From Actinomycetes bacterium (lineage in GTDB: Bacteria; Actinomycetota; Actinomycetes; Actinomycetales; Cellulomonadaceae), in assembly GCA_023428465.1 (NCBI GenBank), contig JAEYXM010000111.1, forward strand, positions 1 through 11,836: 11,836 bases of DNA. The letters run 5' to 3'. Each line of letters begins with the position of its first letter. Position 1 is the stretch's first letter. This document shows positions 6,431-11,836 of the stretch, piece after piece. Made by a program: the position numbers and the translations under genes. The notes beneath the pieces were generated by a model, which was not told the DNA's origin, did not search any database, and worked only from the letters and a program-made list of their open reading frames with translations.

Positions 6431-7744
6431 TCAGCCCAGTGCGACCCGCTGGTCGACGTCGAGGGCGACGACGCGCTGCTCGTGGGCGGCGACCAGCTCG
6501 GGTGCCTGGAGCTGCCGGGCCGCGCGGTCGACCTGGGGCGGGCAGTCGAGCTCGGCGTCGGTGACCTTGAGGTCGGCGAGCCGCCGCGCGCTCACGAGGA
6601 CGCGGGACTCGAGGGAGCTCACGCTCTCGTTGTAGGCGCGCACGGCACCGTCGAGCTGACGCCCGAGCCGGCCCACGTGGCCGCCGAGGGTCGCGAGCCG
6701 CCCGTGAAGCTCGCGGCCGAGGGTGAGCACCTGCTGGGCGTTGGCCGCGAGGGCCTCCTGCCGCCAGGCGTAGCCGATGGTGCGGACCATCGCGACGAGT
6801 GTCATGGGGGTGGCGAGGACGACGTTGCGGTCCATGGCGTGCTCGATGAGCCCGGGATCGGCGTCGAGGGCGGCGTGCAGGAACGCCTCCGCCGGAAGGA
6901 ACATGACGACGAACTCCGGCGCCGGTGCGAACTGCTCCCAGTACTCCTTGGCGGCAAGGTCGTCGATGTGCTTGCGGACGTGCCGCGCGTGGGCGGCGAG
7001 GCGGTCGCGGCGCACCGTGTCGTCGTCGGTCTGGGCGGCGTCGAGGTACCCGGCGAGTGCGACCTTGGCGTCGACGACGACGTTCTTGCCCCCGGCGAGC
7101 CGGATCACCATGTCGGGGCGCAGCATGCCGTCGTCGGTGCGGACCACGTCCTGCTCGACGAAGTCGACGTGCTCGAGCATGCCCGCGGACTCGACGATGC
7201 GGCGGAGCTGGATCTCCCCCCAGCGGCCGCGTACCTGGGAGGAGCGCAGCGCGGTGACGAGCTGGCCGGTCTCGGAGCGCAGCAGCTCGGAGGAGTCCCG
7301 GACGGCGCGCAGCTGCTCGACGAGTGCGGCCTGCGCCTCGGTTCGCGCGCGTTCCGCCGTCTCCACCTCGACCTTGACCTGGTCGAGGGTGCGCGTGAGC
7401 GGCTCGACGAGCTGGCGGACGGCGTCCTCGCGGCGCCCGAGCTCGGCCGACCCGGCGAGCTGGCTGCGCTTGAGGCGCTCCTCCGCGACGAGCATGAACT
7501 GCTCGGAGTTGGCGTGCAGTGCCTCGGAGGCGAGGGCGCGGAACCGCTCGGCGGCGCGGTGCTCCTCCTGCTGCGCGGCCGCCACCCGCTCCGCGGCCAC
7601 GCGGCGCTCGGCTTCCAGGAGCGTGCGCAGCTCGGTGGCTCGCAGCTCCGCACGGCGCACGGCCGTCGCCGCGCGCGAGGCGGCGAGGGCCCAGCCCGCG
7701 GCGAGACCGAGGGCTGCGACGACGAGCATCATGGGGATCTCCAT
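6431..7744 (-). CDS. rmuC: RmuC-family DNA recombination protein
   Basis: RmuC proteins limit DNA inversions and rearrangements and have a predicted nuclease-like core. The exact activity is unsettled. The 437-residue product begins with an N-terminal membrane segment (about residues 5-22). A long Ala/Arg/Glu-rich coiled coil follows (about 25-180), then the RmuC core: RGRWGEIQLRRIVESAGM, RPDMVIRLAGGKNVVVDAKV, FVVMFLPAEAFL, and VLATPMTLVAMVRTIGYAWRQE. The ATG at 7744 gives the expected membrane anchor. It overlaps the 3' end of the upstream HNH gene by 16 nt, which indicates co-transcription and translational coupling. A GACCCT hexamer 6 nt before the ATG could be a weak internal promoter. 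No usual ribosome binding site is seen. Confidence 0.92.
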   Translation of the reverse strand: MEIPMMLVVAALGLAAGWALAASRAATAVRRAELRATELRTLLEAERRVAAERVAAAQQEEHRAAERFRALASEALHANSEQFMLVAEERLKRSQLAGSAELGRREDAVRQLVEPLTRTLDQVKVEVETAERARTEAQAALVEQLRAVRDSSELLRSETGQLVTALRSSQVRGRWGEIQLRRIVESAGMLEHVDFVEQDVVRTDDGMLRPDMVIRLAGGKNVVVDAKVALAGYLDAAQTDDDTVRRDRLAAHARHVRKHIDDLAAKEYWEQFAPAPEFVVMFLPAEAFLHAALDADPGLIEHAMDRNVVLATPMTLVAMVRTIGYAWRQEALAANAQQVLTLGRELHGRLATLGGHVGRLGRQLDGAVRAYNESVSSLESRVLVSARRLADLKVTDAELDCPPQVDRAARQLQAPELVAAHEQRVVALDVDQRVALG

Positions 7745-9240
7745 GGCTCGAGGGTCGCAGCGAGCACCGACATGCGGGCCGTGCCGGGCGCCGGCCTGCC
7801 CAGCGCTACGTGCACGGCCACCGGGGCCCCGTCGCTCGCGCCACGCCCGGGTGTCCAGGTCCGCCGTGGCTCGCCGACCCGTGAGCCGTCGGGCGCTCGC
7901 CCGCGACCGTCGGCGACCAGTCGCCCGCCCGGCGTCGTCACGACGTACGCCGCGGTGCGGGCGTCCGGGCCGGAGCACGGCGGGAGGTCGAACCTGGTGA
8001 CGACGAGGTCGAGCCGGTGGATCTCGTGGTGGTGGAACGAGCACACGAGCGCGCCGTCGAGGACCGCGGTGCGTCCGCCGTCGCGGTCCCACCACACGAG
8101 GTGGTGGACCTCGCACCACCGTGGCTGCGCGTCGCAGCCCGGCCAGAGGCAGCCGCCATCGCGGGCGGTGATGATCCGCCGCTGACCCGGGGTGAAGGTG
8201 CGGACCGTGCGGCCGAGGTCGAGCGCGTCGCCGTCGGCCCCGAGGACCACGCGCGTGAGCTCGCAGTCGCAGAGCATCCGGGCGAGCTCGGACGGCGGCA
8301 GCGGCGTGCCGTCCTCGAGCGTCGCAGGGGCACCGCCCGGCGCGGGCACCGTGAGCGCACCCGGGTCTCCCGCCGCCGTCGTGCCCGAGTCCGGTCGCGG
8401 CGACCGGGCCGCCGCGCGCAGGGCGCCCCACGTCTGCGGAGACATCACGACGGACACGTGCGGACGGCGGCCTGTTGTGCCATCAGCCTGCGGCGGGGCA
8501 GCGAGCGTCGCCCCGGCGATCGCGTCGAGCGCGTCCGCCCAGCGCTGGGCGCGCGTCCGCGTGTCCTCGGGTGCGGGCTTGCCGGCCACGGCCTCCAGCG
8601 CGAGACGCAGCCGGTGACCGGCGACCGGGTCGAGGAGGCCGGTGAGCCGGGTGCCGGTAGGGGTCTGCGCGAGCGTCAGCGACCGGGCCGCGTGCCGCGC
8701 CTCCTGGGAACGCTGAAGTGCCGCCTGATCGAGGCTCGCCGACCACCGCGCCGCGCTCTGGGCGAATCTCCCGGCGTCCACCCGGCGCGCGAGCTCCAGC
8801 AGGCTGGACTGGCCCTCGGGGGAGGAGAGCGCAGCCTGCACCGCCTCCGAGCCCATGGCGGCCGTCCGCGCCACCACGTCGACGTGCGCGAGGGTCAGCT
8901 CACCCGCCTCGACCGCCGTGCGGACCGCGGGCAGCTCGGCGAGCGTGTCTGCGCGCTGGGCCTCCACGCGTGCCTCGCGGACGCCGACGCGCGCCGTCCG
9001 CCCGCGCCACGCCTCGAACGTCGGATCGCCCGACGCCTTCCACGAGCCCGCCCGCCGCTCCGCCACGAGCAGCTCGCTGCGCAGCGACGTGAGTGTGGTG
9101 ATCGCCTGGTCGACCTCCGACAGGACCGCGCGACGCCGCTCCACGGGCCACGTCGCGGCATCGCCCTGCGCCTTCAGCTCGGAGACGGCAGCGCGCAGCG
9201 TCTGCGTGGCAGGCAGTGCCTGCGACTCCGGAGCGCGCAC
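7729..9240 (-). CDS. DUF222 / 13E12-type HNH endonuclease domain protein
   Basis: This 503-residue protein has an N-terminal alpha-helical DUF222 region (about residues 10-330, including AVEAGELTLAHVDVVA and a linker before ELARMLCDCELTRVVLG) and a C-terminal HNH domain (about 350-410). The zinc and catalytic pattern is complete: C364, C369 and C376, then the HH pair 379-380 in CEVHHLVWW, then C400, H403-405 and H408. The domain is thus predicted to cut or nick DNA; the family's physiological role is poorly known. The start is GTG 9240. An in-frame TAG overlapping the -10 box rules out a longer protein. AAGGGA lies 10 nt before the GTG. A perfect LexA box lies 15 nt before the start codon, predicting DNA-damage induction. 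The gene overlaps rmuC by 16 nt. Confidence 0.9.
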   Translation of the reverse strand: MRAPESQALPATQTLRAAVSELKAQGDAATWPVERRRAVLSEVDQAITTLTSLRSELLVAERRAGSWKASGDPTFEAWRGRTARVGVREARVEAQRADTLAELPAVRTAVEAGELTLAHVDVVARTAAMGSEAVQAALSSPEGQSSLLELARRVDAGRFAQSAARWSASLDQAALQRSQEARHAARSLTLAQTPTGTRLTGLLDPVAGHRLRLALEAVAGKPAPEDTRTRAQRWADALDAIAGATLAAPPQADGTTGRRPHVSVVMSPQTWGALRAAARSPRPDSGTTAAGDPGALTVPAPGGAPATLEDGTPLPPSELARMLCDCELTRVVLGADGDALDLGRTVRTFTPGQRRIITARDGGCLWPGCDAQPRWCEVHHLVWWDRDGGRTAVLDGALVCSFHHHEIHRLDLVVTRFDLPPCSGPDARTAAYVVTTPGGRLVADGRGRAPDGSRVGEPRRTWTPGRGASDGAPVAVHVALGRPAPGTARMSVLAATLEPWRSP

Positions 9241-9255
9241 TTCGAAACCATCCCT

Positions 9256-9271
9256 TCGAACTGGTGTTCGA
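9256..9271 (-). promoter_or_regulatory. LexA binding site (SOS box)
   Basis: TCGAACTGGTGTTCGA is a perfect palindrome of form TCGAAC-N4-GTTCGA, the SOS box of actinobacteria and other Gram-positives. It covers the predicted transcription start of the HNH gene, just downstream of the -10 box, where bound LexA would block the promoter. A TTCGAA half-site recurs at 9241-9246 next to the start codon. Confidence 0.88.
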
Positions 9272-9273
9272 CA

Positions 9274-9302
9274 ACACTACCAAGTCTGTGCGATCCAGAC
9301 AA
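9274..9302 (-). promoter_or_regulatory. Promoter of the HNH-rmuC unit
   Basis: On the minus strand, TTGTCT (9297-9302) and TAGTGT (9274-9279) are separated by exactly 17 nt, matching a vegetative sigma-70-type promoter. Transcription would begin near 9267, inside the LexA box, leaving a leader of about 26 nt. Confidence 0.7.
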
Positions 9303-9352
9303 TCCGCGCACAGCGAACGGAGGTGCCGTCAGGGACCTCGCCGTCAGCCCCG

Positions 9353-9366
9353 TAGACTGCACGCCC
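9353..9366 (+). promoter_or_regulatory. -10 box of a probable leaderless ychF promoter
   Basis: TAGACT (9353-9358) ends 8 nt before the GTG of ychF. The hexamer is identical to the one before ispH. No Shine-Dalgarno sequence lies between hexamer and start codon, which suggests a leaderless mRNA. Confidence 0.6.
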
Positions 9367-10461
9367 GTGGCGCTCACCATTGGCATCGTCGGACTGCCCA
9401 ACGTCGGCAAGTCGACCCTCTTCAACGCCCTCACCCGCAACCAGGTGCTGGCGGCGAACTACCCGTTCGCCACGATCGAGCCGAACCTCGGCATCGTCGC
9501 CCTCCCAGACCCGCGGCTGCAGACGCTCGCGGACCTCTTCGGGTCCGAGCGCCTCGTCCCGGCGACCGTGTCGTTCGTCGACATCGCCGGCATCGTGCGC
9601 GGTGCGTCCGAGGGCGAGGGCCTGGGCAACAAGTTCCTCGCGAACATCCGTGAGGCCGACGCGATCTGCCAGGTGGTGCGCGCGTTCGCGGACGACGACG
9701 TCGTGCACGTCACCGGCCGCGTGGACCCGGCCGACGACATCGAGACCGTCAACACCGAGCTGATCCTCGCGGACCTGCAGACCCTCGAGCGCGCCATCCC
9801 GCGCCTGGAGAAGGAGGTCCGCGGCAAGAAGACCGACGCCGCCGTCCTCGCCGCGGCACAGGCCGCGAACGCCGTCCTCGAGGAGGGCACCACCGTTTTC
9901 GCGGCCCGCGACCGCCTCGCCAAGCAGGGCGTCGACGCTGCAGCCCTGCGCGACCTGCAGCTCCTGACCGCGAAGCCGTTCATCTTCGTCTTCAACACCG
10001 ACGACGCCGGTCTCGCCGACGCAGACATGCAGGCCCGCATGCGCGAGCTCGCCGCCCCGGCGGACTGCGTGTTCCTCGACGCGAAGTTCGAGGCCGAGCT
10101 CGTCGAGCTCGACCCCGAGGACGCCGCGGAGATGCTCGCCGACTCCGGTCAGTCCGAGCCCGGCCTCGACCAGCTCGCTCGCGTCGGGTTCCACACGCTC
10201 GGCCTGCAGACCTACCTCACCGCCGGGCCCAAGGAGGCCCGCGCCTGGACCATCAAGCAGGGCTGGACGGCCCCGCAGGCGGCCGGCGTCATCCACACCG
10301 ACTTCGAGCGCGGCTTCATCAAGGCTGAGGTCATCAGCTTCGCGGACCTCGTGGAGGCGGGCTCGGTCGCCGCCGCCAGGTCCGCCGGCAAGGCGCGCAT
10401 CGAGGGCAAGGACTACGTGATGGTCGACGGCGACGTGGTGGAGTTCAGATTCAATGTGTGA
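9367..10461 (+). CDS. ychF: YchF/OLA1-family P-loop NTPase
   Basis: YchF is a conserved cytoplasmic Obg-related NTPase that binds ribosomes and prefers ATP in studied members. The 364-residue length is standard. The G1 P-loop is GLPNVGKSTLFNAL (residues 8-21) and the G3 region is DIAGIVRGASEGEGLGNKFL. A helical coiled-coil domain includes LERAIPRLEKEVRGKK. The G4-like motif reads NTDD, where many family members have NxxE. The C-terminal TGS domain runs from about RAWTIKQGWTAPQAAGVIHTDFERGFIKAEV through KDYVMVDGDVVEFRFNV. The GTG at 9367 gives the canonical N-terminus directly before the P-loop and fits the leaderless -10. The gene is divergent from the LexA-controlled HNH gene; the SOS box lies about 80 nt from the ychF -10 box, so direct LexA control of ychF seems unlikely. 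Confidence 0.96.
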   Translation: MALTIGIVGLPNVGKSTLFNALTRNQVLAANYPFATIEPNLGIVALPDPRLQTLADLFGSERLVPATVSFVDIAGIVRGASEGEGLGNKFLANIREADAICQVVRAFADDDVVHVTGRVDPADDIETVNTELILADLQTLERAIPRLEKEVRGKKTDAAVLAAAQAANAVLEEGTTVFAARDRLAKQGVDAAALRDLQLLTAKPFIFVFNTDDAGLADADMQARMRELAAPADCVFLDAKFEAELVELDPEDAAEMLADSGQSEPGLDQLARVGFHTLGLQTYLTAGPKEARAWTIKQGWTAPQAAGVIHTDFERGFIKAEVISFADLVEAGSVAAARSAGKARIEGKDYVMVDGDVVEFRFNV

Positions 10462-10585
10462 GGCAACGCGGCCCCTCGGAGGACGGATCTAGGAGAACCG
10501 GACACTGCTCGCGGCGTCGGCCGGTGAGTTTGGTCCCGTACCCCCCGGTTGAGTCCGCGCGGGCAGCGGCATGACCGTTCACGGC

Positions 10586-10879
10586 TCACAGCAGCTCGCC
10601 CGTGCCGCTCACGCGGATGCGAGTGCCGTCGTAGAAGTCTTCGCGCGCGCGGCGTTCGCCGGTGGGCTCAAGATCGGAGCGCACGATCACCGAGGTCTCA
10701 CCCAGGTCCTCGAAGTAGACCGCGTAGAACTCCGCGCCATCGTCTCCCCGGCTTCGACCGAGCACCGTCCCGCGCCGGCCGACGCCGTGACCGCCGGCGG
10801 GCGGACACACGAGCACCACCTCGAAGAAGTCGACGCTGAACGGCACCTCGTCGAGCGGCTCGTCGCCGGTCATCGCCAT
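10586..10879 (-). CDS. Immunity protein 31 (Imm31)-like protein
   Basis: This 97-residue protein resembles the Imm31 family of polymorphic-toxin immunity proteins. Visible landmarks are FFEVVLV near the start, GVGRRGTVLGRS, FYAVYFEDLGET, and the C-terminal DLEPTGERRAREDFYDGT, which is the most characteristic part. Imm31 members are thought to neutralise a partner toxin domain; no toxin gene is in view. Start choice is uncertain. ATG 10879 puts the start about 16 residues before the domain and has a CATCAT hexamer 6 nt upstream. ATG 10921 (14 residues longer) and GTG 10972 are in the same frame. It is convergent with ychF and divergent from the next gene. Family assignment is by motif memory and needs a profile search. 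Confidence 0.7.
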   Translation of the reverse strand: MAMTGDEPLDEVPFSVDFFEVVLVCPPAGGHGVGRRGTVLGRSRGDDGAEFYAVYFEDLGETSVIVRSDLEPTGERRAREDFYDGTRIRVSGTGELL

Positions 10880-10945
10880 GTCGTCATGATGCCGCCCGCC
10901 GTTGGTGACCGTCGCGCTCATCGACAGGCGCGCGTCGTCCGCGGC

Positions 10946-11296
10946 ATGACCGGACGCGCTGCCGTCCGGCACGATGGCGTCGTGCTGTCTGGCCGTGACG
11001 CGAGGTTCGTGCCACTCCTCGTGCTGACCGAGGGGCCGCGCTCCGCTGCCGGGGTGACGGAAGCCGAGGCTGCGGACCTCGTCGTGTACTGCCTCCAAGG
11101 AGGTCAGGAGTGGTGGGTCGAGCATGCGCTCAACTGGGTCGAGCAAGGAGTGCGATCGCAGCCGATGGTCCAAGCTCTCGTTGACGCTTCCCGCGACCGT
11201 CGGCTGAGCCAGTCGCTCAGGCACAGGGCCCGGCGCTGGCATCGCCTCCTCGCGGACGCGAGCCAGACTGACGGGCCAGGCGAGCTCGGCGGCTGA
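10946..11296 (+). CDS. Small protein of unknown function in the immunity cluster
   Basis: I do not recognise a named family. The 116-residue product has an N-terminal part (FVPLLVLTEGP), an acidic segment (GVTEAEAADLVVYCLQGGQ) and a helical C-terminal half rich in Trp and Arg (WWVEHALNWVEQGV, then SQSLRHRARRWHRLLAD). That pattern recalls short actinobacterial helical proteins of unknown role. Codons such as CAA, GGA, CGA, GTT and GCT are more frequent than in the housekeeping genes, suggesting later acquisition. ATG 10946 is used; GTG 10982 has a CACGAT hexamer 6 nt upstream and would give 104 residues. The frame stays open further upstream, but that part is antisense to the Imm31-like gene. 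Confidence 0.5.
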   Translation: MTGRAAVRHDGVVLSGRDARFVPLLVLTEGPRSAAGVTEAEAADLVVYCLQGGQEWWVEHALNWVEQGVRSQPMVQALVDASRDRRLSQSLRHRARRWHRLLADASQTDGPGELGG

Positions 11297-11342
11297 CGCC
11301 ACTGCACCATCTGCGGCATGAGCTGATGGTCGGACGGGTCTC

Positions 11343-11627
11343 CTACTCAGCGTCGCGGGCCGACAACCAGATGGCTTCGAACTCCTCGGCGGTCAGCGGC
11401 ATCGTCGTGAATCCTGGTTGCTCGGTGATGGCCGCTTCCTCGGGCACCGGGAGCCACGACAGACTCGTCCGAAGTCCCGGGGTGATCTGCTCGGTCCGTT
11501 CCAGGTGCCCGTCGCGGAACTCGTGCACCTTCCGCAACTCGACCCGATCCGGTCCCAGCTCTTCGTAGATGACGACCGGCTCCTCCGAGAGGTCGTGATC
11601 CCAGCGGCAGGCGAAGTAGTCGGGCAC
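11343..11627 (-). CDS. DUF6881-like small protein
   Basis: This 94-residue protein matches the pattern of DUF6881: an N-terminal WDHDLSEEPVVIYEEL strand-turn region, then RVELRKVHEFRDGHLERTEQ, and a C-terminal MPLTAEEFEAIWLSA helix. The function of the family is unknown. Its size, acidic character and neighbours fit a small immunity or regulatory protein, which is inference. The GTG start at 11627 is supported by TAGGGT placed 6 nt upstream, indicating a leaderless transcript. It is convergent with the unknown gene to its left (46-nt gap). Its promoter overlaps the stop codon of a possible gene to its right. Confidence 0.78.
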   Translation of the reverse strand: MPDYFACRWDHDLSEEPVVIYEELGPDRVELRKVHEFRDGHLERTEQITPGLRTSLSWLPVPEEAAITEQPGFTTMPLTAEEFEAIWLSARDAE

Positions 11628-11639
11628 GTGTGCACCCTA
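11628..11639 (-). promoter_or_regulatory. -10 box of a probable leaderless promoter
   Basis: On the minus strand TAGGGT (11634-11639) is followed by 6 nt and the GTG of the DUF6881-like gene. The arrangement is the same as upstream of four plus-strand genes in this window. Confidence 0.6.
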
Positions 11640-11836
11640 GTGACAGGCGACGCCCCGTCGACCGAGCATGACCAGCGGTAGGCCCTGGCGAGGACGATCG
11701 CGCTTTGGCGGCTCTTCGGACTTCCGGTGGGGGTGACGGCTCGCCGGTGAGCTGGGTGCGGGGGTGAAGGGGTCGAGGTCCCCGATGATCAGAAGCGCCA
11801 ACCACTGATCAAGCTCGAGGACCTCGACGGTGTCCA
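11637..11836 (-). CDS. 3' end of a possible gene running off the window
   Basis: A minus-strand frame is open from the window edge to a TAG at 11637-11639, giving 65 C-terminal residues. The first part looks protein-like (TVEVLELDQWLALLIIGDL), while the rest is a Pro/Ser/Arg-rich tail. I do not recognise the family. The stop codon is the first three bases of the -10 box of the next gene. Without the rest of the gene this could be noncoding, so confidence is low. Confidence 0.35.
   Translation of the reverse strand, partial: DTVEVLELDQWLALLIIGDLDPFTPAPSSPASRHPHRKSEEPPKRDRPRQGLPLVMLGRRGVACH
11772..11828. repeat. Nested inverted repeats
   Basis: Outer arms GTCGAGGTCC (11772-11781) and GGACCTCGAC (11819-11828) enclose inner arms TGATCAG (11786-11792) and CTGATCA (11805-11811), all perfect. 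They can form one long interrupted hairpin. They lie within the possible partial gene at the window edge. Confidence 0.6.

Noticed and set aside
6482..8185. Long plus-strand open frame opposite rmuC and the HNH gene
   Set aside because: It is a shadow of real minus-strand genes; its sequence has no protein family features.
8017..9366. Upstream extension of the ychF frame to 8017
   Set aside because: The frame is open through the antisense of the HNH gene, but YchF proteins begin right before the P-loop and the GTG at 9367 has a matching -10 box.
10571..10945. N-terminal extension of the unknown plus-strand gene to 10571
   Set aside because: This part is antisense to the Imm31-like gene, whose motifs are clear, so the two cannot both be real over this stretch.
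1..11836. tRNA, rRNA, transposase or attachment site
   Set aside because: No cloverleaf arms, CCA-ended tRNA-like segments, transposase motifs or matching terminal repeats were seen on either strand by eye.

Overview
The window is very GC-rich with strong GC bias at third codon positions. Its gene content points to a high-GC Actinomycetota chromosome, probably near Cellulomonadaceae or another actinobacterial order: RmuC, XseA/XseB, IspH, YchF, a DUF222/13E12-type HNH protein, leaderless genes behind TAnnnT -10 boxes, and an actinobacterial-type LexA box. The genus is an inference. Nearly all of the sequence is coding, and no stretch over 300 bases lacks a gene.

Layout. (1) 42-2052, plus strand: a secreted or anchored GH15-like six-hairpin glycosidase, then a chagasin-like lipoprotein. 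(2) 2217-5082, minus strand, read right to left: xseA, xseB (the two exonuclease VII subunits) and a PfkB-family sugar kinase. A partial duplication of the xseA 3' end lies between xseA and xseB. (3) 5221-6282, plus strand: ispH (MEP isoprenoid pathway), divergent from xseA. (4) 6281-6397: three 39-bp tandem repeats in the convergent gap between ispH and rmuC. (5) 6431-9240, minus strand: a DUF222-HNH protein whose 3' end overlaps the start of rmuC. The pair sits behind a promoter carrying a perfect 16-bp LexA/SOS palindrome. (6) 9367-10461, plus strand: ychF, divergent from the SOS unit. (7) 10586-11836: a small accessory cluster with an Imm31-like protein, an unknown protein, a DUF6881-like protein and the end of another possible gene.

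How the parts work together. A DNA-metabolism theme is visible: exonuclease VII in one block and the LexA-controlled HNH-RmuC unit in another. IspH and YchF are conserved housekeeping genes. Five genes have a TAGnnT hexamer placed 6-8 nt before the start codon, so they are probably leaderless. The right end looks like an island of polymorphic-toxin-type immunity genes without a visible toxin.

The strongest points for follow-up are the SOS-controlled HNH-RmuC unit, the three-copy repeat after ispH, the duplicated xseA tail, and the orphan immunity cluster.
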